A DNA stretch of 64,000 nucleotides from Talaromyces rugulosus. Taxonomy: Eukaryota; Ascomycota; Eurotiomycetes; Eurotiales; Trichocomaceae. Each line of letters starts with the position of its first letter. Position 1 is the stretch's first letter. The stretch covers positions 2,666,001 through 2,730,000 of the forward strand of contig NC_049566.1 of assembly GCF_013368755.1 (NCBI RefSeq), read 5' to 3'. Below, piece after piece: positions 45,173 to 57,264 of the stretch. The notes beneath the pieces were generated by a model, which was given only the letters and a program-made list of their open reading frames with translations, was not told where the DNA came from and did no database searches. Made by a program: the position numbers and the translations under genes.

Positions 45173-46779
45173 TATTTTCGTTCCTGATGTTTTTATCGGT
45201 TTGTGGGAATCGAGAATATTGAATTGTCAGCTGTGTTTTGTTGAATATATGCACCCGCCATGTGCATCTTACATGTAATGTCAATTTCAGCTTGATGTCG
45301 ATTTTTTTTGTACAGCTTCAATATATCAATAAATTACAACCTGTTACCATTATATATCTATTAAAAATAAGTCAATGCTGGTCTGCCCAGTAGCCGCCCT
45401 GTGTAGATGTTTGGTCATTGTTAAATTGGGATTAATTGGGGGTAGATTTAACGCCTTAATAATTTAACACCTTCTGGCCTTATGTTAAGCTGTAAGAGAA
45501 GTTTTCTCAACTCTCCTTTGTTCCCGACTTTTATATGACGATTTGCATTTTTAATAGTAAGGATTCTACCTACTTACACCCAATGACCTTTTCTTTCCTT
45601 TGTTTTCAATGTTTTTGTGGCCATTAAGTCGTATAAGAGTCTCTATCTCAGTGCCTTATTAAATGTTCGATTTGGTCTATATAAGACTGTCCTTAGAAAT
45701 CTAATCAAGATGGTAGTTACACTACCGGTTTATGGTGAACGCGGATACCGTTCTGCAACGTTGAAAAAATGATGCGTATACAATTTCCTAAGCGTAATGA
45801 CTTTCTACGACGTATTGGCAATATGGCAATGTTGCAAAATAGAAACGGTTATAAACTATGTACCTACAAGTTACAGAAATCTAATATGTCGCAGAAAATT
45901 GATACATTCATACATGTATTTCTTGATATAATACAATTTCAAATGTTAAATTACAATTCATATGTAAATCGCTTATATTTTTTTTATTCTAATTAAAACT
46001 TGAGAAGCTGCAGCAAGCAGCGAGGCTTGCAAGTCAGTTAGTAAGGCCATATTAGAAGGATTGATAACGTACTCAGAAAGCCTGCAAGAAACCTGTTGCA
46101 GCGAAGCCTACAGGCTGGTTAGTGAGATATATTGGGGGGGGTTAACAGCATACTAAGGAAGCTGCAGCATTATCTAAGGCGAGCTTCGATAGGGCAGTAG
46201 GGTTATATAAATGTTTGGCCTATGGCCTCATCTAATAGCGTCAACTAGGTACTGCTGCTGATAGTAAATGGCTAACGTATTATTATTATTCTTATTCTTA
46301 ATTGGCGTTTTGTGGGATATAGTATTAGTACCCCCACGCCGCCCACGCGTGAAATCCTTCGCCTATACTAACACTTTTGAATCCTTTCGGGAGGCTAGTC
46401 TAATAATAGTAACCTAGCCACTGTATTTCAATCAAAATTTGGTGTAGAGCGGTGCAGGCAGATTCGAATGTCCCTTTTTTCTCTGACGTAGAGCCACATG
46501 GGATCTAAAGCAGGAAGACTGGGGACGACCATCGTGGCTATGTAGGTATAGGACAAGAGTGGCTGGACTTACGAGTCACGACAAAAAAATAGCCTCGCCC
46601 CCTGTGAGGCCAAGGCGCTAACATGCAAAACTAAATATAGGACCCGGACGTCAAATGTTAAGTGATGAGTTGTAAGGTCCCCGAATTTACTCGGGGGTGA
46701 ATATAACATCAGTCATCCGCTTGTTGCTCCTGGGTGATGACACAATGATGCGAAGTTTGGCATCTCATAGCTTTCCATC
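45173..46779. other. 1.6 kb AT-rich spacer with degenerate tandem repeat
   Basis: No intact gene. Sequence from 45173 to 45990 is very AT-rich. A degenerate ~80 bp tandem repeat lies at 45998-46213 (separate entry). The last few hundred bases are the upstream region of the DUF3176-like gene. Confidence 0.55.
45998..46213. repeat. Degenerate ~80 bp direct tandem repeat, about 2.7 units
   Basis: Three diverged units begin at about 45998, 46071 and 46151. Each starts ACT(T/C/A)..GAAGC(C)TGCA and contains a GCGA(G/A)GC(T/C) core (46020, 46101, 46179; spacing 81 and 78 bp). A (G/C)(T/A)TAGT(A/G)AG-like segment follows. One plus-strand frame stays open from 46004 to 46153. It gives two related ~27-residue units (SEACKSVSKAILEGLITYSE and SEAYRLVSEIYWGGLTAY) before stops. 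It could be a relic of a repeat protein or a minisatellite. Confidence 0.6.
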
Positions 46780-48744
46780 ATGATTCTTCCTCCTTCAGGA
46801 CCCAACTACGACCAGGTCGGACGACATTTTACATGGAAAACTGGAGTTGTTCGAAGATTCCCAGTATATGGTATCACGTATCTTCTCCTCGCTGTGGCAG
46901 CAATTCTCGGCTGCGTCGCCGTGCTGATCTCCTCCAACGGAGCGCTTGTTGAGACATGGCCCTTCACGCCATATCCAATCAGTCCAGCCGTATTACTCGC
47001 CATCTTCTCGGCCACTACGAACGTCTGCCTGACATCCGCGCTCCATGAGGGGCTGAATTACGCATGGTGGCAGGCAGCTATTCGAGGGACAACACTGGGC
47101 CGACTTTATCGTTATTGGGATCATGGCAACAGTTTGCTGGCTTCATTATCTGCCGGTCGACATCTCAGCTGGATCGGTGTGGCCTCTATTGCTGTTTCGC
47201 TCGTTGTTGTCGATGTTCCTCTCTTGCAGCGAGCATCCACCACGCGCTTAGCTACTATTTATACAAATAGTACTGATATCAACGCAACAATGGCAACACA
47301 TTTGGCATATGGTCAAACAGGCTATCGCGCGTGGACTGGATCGGGGGCAATAATGCTTGGGTCACTGTCTCTTCCCACGCCTAGTTTTCACCGCGTACTC
47401 GATGACTATTTTGCACACCGGCCGATTAGTGCTGCTACTGTTACTGGGTGCGAAGGCACTTGTTCCGGCGTTATTGAAGCTGCCGGCTTCTATCGGGATT
47501 GCACAGAGTCGCAGACGCAAAAGACCTGGTTCGGTTGGGATGGCCCCAATTTAACACACTTGACGCCAGCTCTCCCTGGCGTGATCTTTTCTACCAATCT
47601 AAATTGGAGCACCTCGTCCGTATTGACATATTTACAGACAAACCCTCCTGTCCTTCCACTCCCTGATGGGATTCCTCTGGACGAGCCTTACATCTCGTTG
47701 GATATGTCCTATGCTACGGCCACTTTTCGGAACGATACTACCAATCAATATATGTCGAATATGACTACCAAGTCCTGCAAACTATATTCTGCGACGCGTA
47801 AATACCATGTTACAATATATAATGATACTCTCTCGGATTCTGAATCACCATTCGCCTCTACTATCAACACGATCGGCCTCTCCAGTGATAGCGAATACGT
47901 CGCAGACAGTGTCCAAAACCAGCGGAAGGATACCATAAAGGCCGTCACTAGTCTTGGGTTTCAAAAGTCATCCATTAGCTCATGGAATATAACGGGCCAA
48001 CCCGGTGTCTTTCCGATTGTTTACAAGAGTCAAGGCTTTGCAAACCCAGTGTACGAGACTTTAAGCGGCATCTCAACAGCCGTGCAAGGGATGGTCGGCT
48101 CATACGTGGCATTCAAAGGCTTGGAGGGGAATTCGACACGCAGTTTATTCGATGCGTCGGGGTCTCTAGCAATGCAGCTTCTAGATGATAACGAGCTGGG
48201 TCAAGACACATACTTTAATCTCCGGTGGACAGACCCTTCGCCTACAATATTCGAGATCCTTGATGAACTCATATTCCGCTGTGCCGTTTCAGCAGCCTAC
48301 AACAATACCATGGCACTCCTCGCCGGGTCCAACTCAAACAACTACACAGTTGAATTCATTGACCCGACTATAAAGCCAGCCTTTTCGTACCCGAAGCCAC
48401 AGCTAGTCTCAATGTCTAAGCAGCAGACCGTCCTCGTCTACGAATCAAGATACCTGTTTCTAGGTATAGGTGTGGGGATCATGTTTCTCAGCACAATCCT
48501 CATAGTACCCACCTTCTACGGATTCTGGAAGCTGGGGCATTGGCCCTCATTAAACCCTATCGTGGCAGCGCTGGCATTTAGAGCCCCTGTTCTAAATGAT
48601 GTCGCTTCCGGTCTCTCGTCTGCGGAGTTATTGAGAACGGTATCTGACTGGGAAGTCCAGTATGGAGAAGTACTTGACAAACCTGAGAGTGGAGAGAAAT
48701 TGGTTGGAATATTGCCTGTGGAAGCAGTCCAGCCGCTAATATAG
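46780..48744 (+). CDS. Large fungal membrane protein, DUF3176-like
   Basis: A single exon of 654 aa. Three membrane segments near the N-terminus: YGITYLLLAVAAILGCVAVL (about 31-50), a second at 66-85 (ISPAVLLAIFSATTNVCLTS) and a third at 127-148 (LSWIGVASIAVSLVVVDVPL). About 400 residues follow with many N-glycosylation sequons (NST, NAT, NLT, NWS, NDT, NYT). A final helix YLFLGIGVGIMFLSTILIVP (about 563) and a short tail complete it. The block ALHEGLNYAWWQAAIRGTTL, then GRLYRYWDHGNSLLASL, is characteristic of the expanded, uncharacterised DUF3176 family of filamentous fungi. The large loop is probably lumenal or extracellular. No function is known to me. Confidence 0.8.
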   Translation: MILPPSGPNYDQVGRHFTWKTGVVRRFPVYGITYLLLAVAAILGCVAVLISSNGALVETWPFTPYPISPAVLLAIFSATTNVCLTSALHEGLNYAWWQAAIRGTTLGRLYRYWDHGNSLLASLSAGRHLSWIGVASIAVSLVVVDVPLLQRASTTRLATIYTNSTDINATMATHLAYGQTGYRAWTGSGAIMLGSLSLPTPSFHRVLDDYFAHRPISAATVTGCEGTCSGVIEAAGFYRDCTESQTQKTWFGWDGPNLTHLTPALPGVIFSTNLNWSTSSVLTYLQTNPPVLPLPDGIPLDEPYISLDMSYATATFRNDTTNQYMSNMTTKSCKLYSATRKYHVTIYNDTLSDSESPFASTINTIGLSSDSEYVADSVQNQRKDTIKAVTSLGFQKSSISSWNITGQPGVFPIVYKSQGFANPVYETLSGISTAVQGMVGSYVAFKGLEGNSTRSLFDASGSLAMQLLDDNELGQDTYFNLRWTDPSPTIFEILDELIFRCAVSAAYNNTMALLAGSNSNNYTVEFIDPTIKPAFSYPKPQLVSMSKQQTVLVYESRYLFLGIGVGIMFLSTILIVPTFYGFWKLGHWPSLNPIVAALAFRAPVLNDVASGLSSAELLRTVSDWEVQYGEVLDKPESGEKLVGILPVEAVQPLI

Positions 48745-49125
48745 ATAATTTGGAGGAGTTACATGTATGAATTATGAATTTAGCGAATTGAATTATATAA
48801 TATTGGCTGCGCATTACTCAAATTCTGGGAGAGAAAGGCTCGGCAATTTTCTGATATCTCTCTAGCCCTGGAGCTTTCAAATGAACATATCAGTCTAGAG
48901 AGCAGTTCATGAATTTTTAGTCATTTATGAATAGGTAACTTCACTAGAGGATGTTTGCAACATGCATTAGCAATCAATCCATGACAATCGGAGAAATCGG
49001 AGTTAGGGCTAGCTACCCCACCCCAGCAACTTCGCATCTCGCCCGCCACGGAACGTCATCTCGACAACCCACCACACCAACATCTAACCAAGTATTTACT
49101 GCCTGTCTCTCGTACTATACGGCTC
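48745..49125. other. Spacer and promoter of the Zn2Cys6 gene
   Basis: About 380 bp, AT-rich at its left end. No TATA box recognised and no other gene. Confidence 0.55.
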
Positions 49126-51082
49126 ATGACATCGGAGGGAAATACACTGCAGAAGCGATCTGGCCGCAGAGTAACGCACTCGCGCGGCGGCTGTCTCACA
49201 TGCAAAAGTCGCAAACTACGCTGCCCTGGTCGGTCTCTCTTTTTCCAAGTCCCGCGCAGAACTGTCAACAGCTTACTAAAGGCCAACAGAGAATAAACCG
49301 ATTTGCGATCGCTGCTACAAAGACAATCGGGTTTGCAACTATGGTATCCAACTTCGATGGGAAGACGACGCCCGCAAGCGAGGAATCAAGCACGGCCGCA
49401 CGACTCGGGCTGATCGCGCCAGCCTGTCGACCTCAAAATCCTCGGTCTGGATAAGCTTGCCCAAAGGCCAGGGTGGACGACATTTTCTCAACACATTCAC
49501 TTCCGATGTCGAGGATATAGTCGTTCCGGTACTAGAGGGGCTCGATTTTGACCATGGGGACTCCCTTTGGAAGATCGATGATGCGTTGTATACTTCTCCC
49601 ACCATAGCACCGACCCTGTTTTTGTCCAAGCATTCAAATCTCAGAATGGATCCGGTTCTTTTTGATTACTGTAACAAATACCCGTTCTTTGAATTCCTGA
49701 AGAACGAGACTGGCAAGATCTAACGATTATAGATGACAAATCCGTCTCCAACGCCATCCCCCTGCTCGATTCTTCCTCGAACTTCTTCCGTCATATGATA
49801 CTTCCTCTAGCTCTCTCGGATGAAACAGTGATGCACATGGTGCTTGCTATTGGTGCTCTTGCACTAGCTGCAAAGGGTCAACAGCAACTTTACCCTACGG
49901 CGCTGCGGCATAAACAACGCAGCATGCAACTTCTACGAAAGCAAATATCGACGGATGCTTTCGCTTCTGCCACGGATGCAAACGTGATTGTCATTCTGAT
50001 GCTCTGTATATTTGAGGTATATATCACATGTGATTTTCAAATATACAGTTAGGTTTCGCATTCGATACTAACCCGTGAACTGTGGTATAGACGTCAGACA
50101 ACTGTCAGATCTCATGGACAGCCCATCTGAGTGCTGCCATTGACCTTATGCGCCTAGCGTCTTCTCGATATTCTGACCTACCAGGGATCAGCCCACAGGT
50201 CGGCGAGTTCGTCTCCCGATTCTTCCTCGTCAAGGATGCTTTGGGCCGCACGGCATGTGGCAAGGTTGCCAAGTTCAAGGACGAGTTGCCACCAGTAGAT
50301 ACCAGCGAGGTATATACATTCATAAACCTCCATTCTATGGCCCTATCCAAACTAACTAGACAAAGATTGACGTGTCGATCGGGTGCTCATACGGGTTGAT
50401 TGATATACTGTCGAGGATAACCGATTTGGCAAGGGATCTGGTATGTTTTGCGCCCGCCGTTTCCTTTTCAGATAGCTAGATACTCACTGATATCGCTTCG
50501 TAGCGTTACTCTCTTACTACCAGAGCTGCATCACACATGCAAGTCTTGGAAATTGAAGATCAACTTTCCTCACTTACCCAAAATCTCCCGCAACACATAC
50601 TACAGTCCCCATCTTCTTCGCTTTCTACTGCAGACCTCAACCAAGTGACAATCCTGCATCACAGCTCCCTTCTAATGCACACCGCTGCGACACTCTACCT
50701 CCAAGCCACCCTCCACTCAATCAATCCATACTCCACGACAGCACAATCCCTCATCGCGCAAATAAAAGCACATACCCGACCGCTCTCTCCAACCCATCTG
50801 CGCTCCGCACATCTCTGGCCACTCTTCGTCGGCGCCGTCTTCTCAACTGGTGCTGACGAAGAGCGAGTCTGGTTTTTGAACCAGTTTGATATACTAGAGA
50901 AAGGAGAACGGGCACTGGTTGCGAGAGGAGCGGTTGGCCGCGTCAAAATGATTGTGGAGCGCGTGTGGAAGAGGAGAGATCTCGATGGTAGTGGTGGTGG
51001 TCATCGTGAGAACGAGGAGAATGGTGCGATGGATTGGGAACGATATGTGCAGCCGTTGAGTGACGGGTTGTGTTTGGGTTGA
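49126..51082 (+). CDS. Zn2Cys6 transcription factor with fungal_trans_2-type C-terminus
   Basis: Six exons: 49126-49228, 49290-49670, 49733-50016, 50091-50309, 50366-50440 and 50504-51082. All phases close, giving 546 aa. The Zn2Cys6 cluster is built across intron 1: CLTCKSRKLRC, then PENKPICDRCYKDNRVC. The spacing is C-x2-C-x6-C-x6-C-x2-C-x6-C. It is followed by NYGIQLRWEDDARKRGIKHG, a block typical of PRO1/ARG81-like fungal regulators. The regulatory part includes FFRHMILPLALSDETVMHMV, LAIGALALAAKG, SWTAHLSAAIDLMRLAS, SIGCSYGLIDILSRI, and near the end RSAHLWPLFVGAVFSTGADE and RVWFLNQFDILEK. The cluster is invisible without splicing. Next to it lie a DUF3176 gene, an EEP gene and a P450 remnant, so a pathway-specific role is possible but unproven. 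Confidence 0.88.
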
Positions 51083-51272
51083 CCCCCTTGAGGGATACTT
51101 GCAATATAATTAATTCATGATTGATTTTCTAAGATAATAATATATATATTTTTTCTTCATAACCAATAATAGCTTTACACGTCTCATACTAGCCCTTAAT
51201 CGTCCTTCATTAATTTAAAAAGGAAAGATTTCATGTAGCCATATCTCTATAAACCACATAGATATTGTTCCT

Positions 51273-54135
51273 TCAGATATCCTCAACGTCCTCGTCCTCC
51301 CCTTCATCCGCTGCTTTCTTCTTCGATCTCAAAGACGACATTTCATACTCCTCGCCACCATGTCCCGTGGCATTGGCAGACATGGCCATGGCCTGACGAC
51401 CCGTATCCGACGACTCGAGAAACTCGCGCAGGCGCTTTTTGCCTTCTTCGAGAGCCTGTCGGGACGCTGCGTCGGCCATTTTCAGCATCGGACCCCAGAG
51501 ATTGAGCTGGTAGGTCACGTATGCGCCGACAGCGCAGACGAAAAGAAGGAAAAAGTATGCCGGGTTGCGAAGCACTGTGCAAGCAAATGTTAGCAAACAA
51601 ACGACCAAGGGAAAAAAAAAAAAAAACAAAAAAACAAAGAGCTTACCGGCCCAGATCTCATTCCAGCCAAGGGCAAGGAGCAGTCCGTAGAAATATAGAG
51701 GCACTTGGGTAATACCGCCAATGGCGCTACGCTTGGCCTCGACGTAGACTCCGTCGGCAGCTTTCTTGAAGCGCACGGTCAGGTCTTGACGCTTGGCGTC
51801 GTTGAGGATGGTGACTTCTTCCTCTAAAGATTTGCCTTCGTCTTCGTCGACGCCGCCGATCGGGGTGAGGTCTTCTTCATCAGCAGCCGAGGCCGAGCTG
51901 GGCGTGTGGCCGATCCATCGGTCGAGCGGCGGAGGAGCGTCCTTGTCAGCCAGGCGGAAACGAGAGAGTAAGGGGATCAGAGTGAGGGTTGACTCGCGAG
52001 CTCCCTTGTAGATGCCCTCGATGTCGTCGGTCGGGCGCCAGATGCGCGGAACGCCGGACTCGTCGTAGCGGAATTTGTCTTCAAAGTTCTCGCGCAGTTT
52101 CAGCAGCAGATTGCCCTCCATCATCTCTTCCTCGACCTTGCCGCGCAGGGCAATCCACGACTTCCTTCGAAGTCGCCAGAGGCCGACGTCGACTTCGTCA
52201 ACGCTAGCATCGAAGCTGGTGGCGCGGTCTGTGAATCGCCGCTCTGCGTCTAGCACGGTTTCGACAAACAGATTCCAGATGCGATCCCAGATCTGGCTTT
52301 CTGCAGGTTTGTCCCCAGTCTCTGGGGCGCCGGAACCGCCTCGCCCGGAGCCAAGAGAGTTGAATTCCAATCCGACAGAATCGCCCAAGCGAGACCGTAC
52401 CCATCGCTCAACGCGGGTGGCGAGACGTCGCATTTCGTCCCGTCGCAATTGTCCGCTGACCTCGGCGAGATCCTTTTGATACAGATTCAGTTCCTGCTTG
52501 TAACTGCTCCATGGAGCACCTTCGACCAAGGAAGTGCGAGCCTCCTTTTCGAACCGCTCAATTGCCGCTTTTGTCTCCCTTTTGACGATTTCTGCAAAAT
52601 CGTAACTGGCGCCTTTCTTCTGACCGGACTTGACGGCGTTTGACACAGAGTCACTGAATTCCTTGACACCGGCTTTGTGCGCTGCGGTGAGCTGGCCTTG
52701 GAAGAGACCTTTCAACCTCGTGTCGAGTTTACCCTCAAGCTCGGCCTTTTTGACCTTGTAGACGCCTTTGTGATAGCGACTAGCTTCAGTCTCAAAGTTC
52801 TTGAGAGCCTTGACCCTCGCATTCCGCATCGCGACACCCAAACCACCAAGAACCAGTGGCGCACCAGCACGAACGCCTGCAGCCTGTTTGTCCTCGAACG
52901 GAATAATAGCTTCGTCGAATGTGACAACAACTCCTCTAGCGATCTCATCACAACGGAACTGCGCAAGCAATTCTTGTTGCGTCGGCAGATCCAGGTCCTT
53001 GTTGTTGGTGATCTGATCCCAGATACCCTCGGCATAATGCGCGAAGCCATCGGCGGGAATTCTTCGGTGGTAATCTGGTAGCAGGATTCCGTTCTCACTG
53101 CTGGAATCGCCAAGTATTTGCTCCTTTCTGCTCTTGCGACCTTCGCGGAACCGAGTACCTAGTTTCCTAACCTCTGCGACGAACTCGTCGGGCTTGTATC
53201 CCTTGTGAGGCAGTCCGTAAAAAGCAAAGTCAAAGTAGTCGTGAATCGTAGACTTTTCTAAACCTTCTGGCTTGGAAAGCGATGCCCATATGCGTGACAG
53301 ATCCTCCAAAAGAGTGTCTTCCAAATTCTTGAGCGGCGTCGAGCCCATAAAGTCACGGATAACGAAGAAGAGTAGGGAGCGGTGGGTCGTGCTGTAATTC
53401 AAACAAGGTCAGCATTCCCAATCCGTCTAAGGGTCTGGTCTTGAAAGACACGAAAGAGAAACGCACTTCTTATCCTTGAGGAATAACTGCAAGTTAACCT
53501 CAAATACCGTCTTGAGCAGTCCCATATTAGCCCCTTGGTACAAACCAACTTGATGCTCCCAAATATTGACAATCAACACCTCGCTCGTAGCCAGCGCGAA
53601 AAGGGCGCTCTTGCGCTCAAAGTCCTGGTTCTCGCCGCGCTCGCGGCCGTCGGTACCTTCAACATCCATGACGAGGATGTTATCGGCCATGCGCAAGTTG
53701 GGATCTTCGTGCGTGACCTTGTTCTTGGACATCCAGATACCCTTTGTCGTTTGCCGGCGCTCTCGGTCCGCCATGACCGAAAACTGAGTGCCGAATAGAT
53801 TGTTCAAGAGGGTCGATTTCCCCGTCGACTGCGATCCGAAGACGGAGATGAGGTGGTAGTTGAAACCGGCGTTGGTGACATCTTCAAGGGTGAGATATTT
53901 CGACAGGTTTGAACTGTTGATGGACAAAACCAATTAGCTTTTTGAGAAAAGCAAAGTTGAGGCAAAAAAAAAGGATGAATTACTTGAAATCCTTCTCCCC
54001 GTCAATGACTTGTACTCCGTGCTCATATGCCTTGGGATCGTGGGCAGCATCGCCGACAGACGCAAAGTGGCCGTTAGTCGCTATTACGTCCGGAGCGGTG
54101 TAACTCCTGCTCTCGGCGCGCGGTCGGTTCGCCAT
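51273..54135 (-). CDS. SEY1: Dynamin-like ER fusion GTPase SEY1 (RHD3/atlastin family)
   Basis: Mediates homotypic ER membrane fusion. Exons 54135-53984, 53913-53467, 53391-51647 and 51574-51273 give 881 aa. GTPase motifs: P-loop GSQSTGKST, switch I region [12 protein letters not shown]3 [12 protein letters not shown], and the RD motif FFVIRDF used by this family in place of NKxD. A long helical middle domain follows (about 270-680). Near the C-terminus are two membrane segments, [20 protein letters not shown] and [20 protein letters not shown], forming the hairpin, then a cytosolic tail with an acidic end ([10 protein letters not shown]). The last intron (51646-51575) is 72 nt, has no in-frame stop and would encode a hydrophobic insert exactly between the two membrane segments if retained. 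Confidence 0.95.
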
Positions 54136-54826
54136 CTTCTTTTCGCTAATATACGATAGATAGATGAGGGGTTTCCAGAAAGACTTTCAGTCGGAAGCGA
54201 GTCGAAGTCGGAGAAGAGAGAGAGAGGAGGGAGGTATGAAATGCACCGTGGCGAGATGGTGGACGGATGACGCTCGGGAGGTCACATGCAATGAGCACGC
54301 ACCTTTCGACCGGGTGACACGAGGATGGGCGAGAAAAAGGGGAGATGGATGGTTGGGAATTTCCTAGATGGACATCATGCGAGCGTGCAAATCGGGTTCG
54401 CGAGAGTGCTATGCGCAAGCAAAGTGATGGACAAGGTCTCTCGGCTGTCCGGGGTTGGTTGTTGTGGACGACCGAAAGGCTAATTAGAGCTCCACCCGGC
54501 CTCGGTATCAATAGTGTGCACCCCCCACGCTTTATATACTAGAGCACCGGAGTGGGATTTTGACAGGATATATGTACTATTTCGATTCGGAATAAATCAT
54601 GGGTTTGTGACAAAGCATATGAGAGGCGAAAATGTTTATTTATTTTCATATAAAGAGTGGAGTCCCCGCCGGGTCTCGCAATCTACATGTATATACTCCG
54701 TATACACCACCAACGCCCTAAAAAAGTCAAAAAAACAAACAAACAAACAAAAAAACATCCAGGTATATATTATAATGTACAGATAGAATAAGAATGCCGT
54801 CAAAGTCGTTATGCAGACAATGCTTA
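54136..54826. other. Intergenic: SEY1 promoter and Zn2Cys6 gene 3' flank
   Basis: About 690 bp between two minus-strand genes. It contains a CAAA tandem repeat at about 54730-54756. No gene seen. Confidence 0.6.
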
Positions 54827-57264
54827 TCAAGTGTTATAAACCCCAGTATCGGACCAGTTCAAGTTCCAGCCTTGATCCAGATCCAGGTCGAGGTTCAGGT
54901 TCGACCACGCGCCTAGGTTGTCGTTCCCCATGGTGAAGCCCGTAAATGAATTATGGTCCATAATGCCTGTGTTGGGGAACGCAACCATGTTCTCGAGCTG
55001 GACGCGCGAGTCATCCACCGGGAACGATGACGATGGCCAGTTGTTTGCGGTTGACGAGGGTTGTTGATCCGACGAGGTGGAGTGTGGTGGTGTATAGATC
55101 TGGAAGGGACTGGCCCGCTCTGATGATTGCGGGGTCTGGCTGTAGTATCCGGAACTGTTGCTCGGCGTGAGTTGGTTTGGGTTGAAGCGGTTCCGGGTCT
55201 TGATTTTCTTCTTCCCGGGGGAAACGGTGATGACGCCAAAGTATGGCACGGTGACCTTGCACTTCATCTGCGTATCCACATCCTCCATGTTGGCTACCGA
55301 CTGGCTGATTCCCTGCAGGATGTTGACTGATTGGGCGGCAACGGTGCCGGTTGGATGAGCGGCCGCCTTGCGCAGCACTTGGATGGTTGTCTCGACAAGA
55401 CTCCAGTCCTTCTCGTCCTGTTCCTGGCTGTGATTTGGCGCGTCTTCAGCATAGCCAACCAGGTTGATGACTAAGAGCATGGCAGCATTGAAGGCCTGAA
55501 AGTCAATCACCCGGCATATATACGGGTTCATACCTTCCCAAGACCGTAGCTCCCGATACGCATCCAAACAGCAGCGGGCGGATTCCAGCGCAGTGTCTTG
55601 GCTGTACTGGTACCTCCGATCCCCATATGACTTCAACATGAACGGCAAATGCAGAATCATCCGGAGGAAGTGGTACATGAACGGGGCAATCAGATTGTCA
55701 TTCTGTTCCTCAATGGTGTTGAATTTCGTATTGGGCTGCTGAGCCCAGAAGCGTTCCGGCATGGCTCGCAACTGGGTTTCTAGTTCTTGCTCCAACTTCA
55801 ATGTCGCGGCGAGTGACATGTTATCTGGGTCATCCATATTGCGATCAATCATTGGGGCCATGATAAGAGCTACACGGAGGACAAATGTCTCCAGTGTCGG
55901 CTTTTCATTCTTCAGCCGTCGTTCCACCTGTGGACGAAACGAGTTCTCTTGGATTGCATAGGGGAGGCCGAAGAGTAGGCCCAGGAAACGATCGTTCAGA
56001 CCAATAAACGCCCACAGCTTGAGTCGGCGATCGTACAGAACGTCGTCTGGACGAGGGTCTTTCCTCGTCGAGATATGGAGGCCAGACAGTTGTCCTAGTT
56101 CGATCGCTCGCCGGTTCAACAACCAGGCCTTTCGGGGCCGACCGAGATTCGTGTACCACTTTGACATGAGCACCATGGCTTCGAGGCCAGGGAGAGTACT
56201 GGCCAGGTCCTCGTCGTAAATGACGAGTCGGCTAATATCGGAAATGACCCTTTCCGTATATTCCTGTGGGTCGAAAGGGTTCTGCAGGCCAGCATAATTG
56301 AAATCTTGCGGAAGTTGTTCGATGCTCATCAACCAACAAATTAAAAACTTGGCCAGTTCTCCCGGAGAGCTCGGGGTATCAAAGAAATCATCATCTCCAA
56401 TGAGACCTGATCGGTATCCATCCGAGATCTCGGGGAACATGTAATGCCATGCAGCCCACCAAAAGGTAACGGCATTGCGGATCTTGAGCATATCAGGGCG
56501 GCAGGGGACGAGCTTCAGGAGCTGGGTTCGCACAGCATTTGCTTTTGGCGTGAGGCCTTCTGCACGCGTATTGGTGTCGGGGTCTTCAGGGCAGGTGCCC
56601 GTTTCTTCAGTGCGAGAGACGATGTTGTTGTTGAACAATTGCAGAACAGGTGCATGTTCGGAGTGCTGGCTCTCGGAGATAGGCGCATCCATCAACTTGG
56701 AATTGATAGGGATAGATGCACTTTCTCCGTAACAAACTTTTTGCTGGGGTTAGATACTTTTCTTCATAAATTTTTTTTTTATAGATGTGCTTACTGCCAA
56801 CGGTATCAGGTTGGGGTTGCTGGGTCGGCGATGTCGATACGCGGGGTGTGGGTAGGTCCACACGCTGCAGAATATCTCTGACTACATTTTCCAGCTGCGT
56901 GACGCGTTCTCGAAGACTGTAGGGCTGTTCTCCAGAAAGCACGCCGGCGACGTTGGGATCCAGAGTGCCCAGTTCCTGGTCGACGCAAGTGGTGCCGCGC
57001 GAGTGGCATTCATTGCACACATTTGGACGGTCCGCGTCGTATGTACAACGGATCTTTCGTCGACGACCTGTATGTGTCAGTTATATACATTATTGAAGTG
57101 CGGAACAGTGAGATAAATGGAAGAATTGCAGAATGGCAGGGGGGGCCATAAGATGTATAGGGAGCGGGTGGCGACGACAACTTACATTCCGTACAGCTCT
57201 TGGTGCCTTTGCGCATCTTCTTACGCGGCGGACCCGACGGCTCTAGAAAGCCTGTGGCTGACAT
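54827..57264 (-). CDS. Zn2Cys6 transcription factor with fungal_trans domain
   Basis: Three exons (57264-57186, 57067-56795, 56736-54827) encode 753 aa. Intron 1 splits the second cysteine codon. The spliced cluster reads CTECRRRKIRC, then TYDADRPNVC, NECHSRGTTC. A coiled-coil dimerisation segment follows (LRERVTQLENVVRDILQRV). The fungal_trans region (about 190-560) includes AVTFWWAAWHYMFPEI, NRRAIELGQLSGLHIS, LYDRRLKLWAFIGLNDRFL, LLFGLPYAI and YHFLRMILHLPFMLKSYGDR. The C-terminal 200 residues are Ser/Pro/Asn-rich with Trp/Asp motifs, an activation-domain-like composition. Exon 3 joins by an AAAAAG acceptor, the only in-phase choice. An upstream in-frame Met at 57333 would add 23 residues. 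The neighbouring DHA2 transporter gene is a plausible target, but nothing in the sequence proves it. Confidence 0.87.

Noticed and set aside
46430..46470. TTCGAAT sequence resembling a tRNA B box
   Set aside because: No cloverleaf stems, A box or acceptor pairing could be drawn around it.
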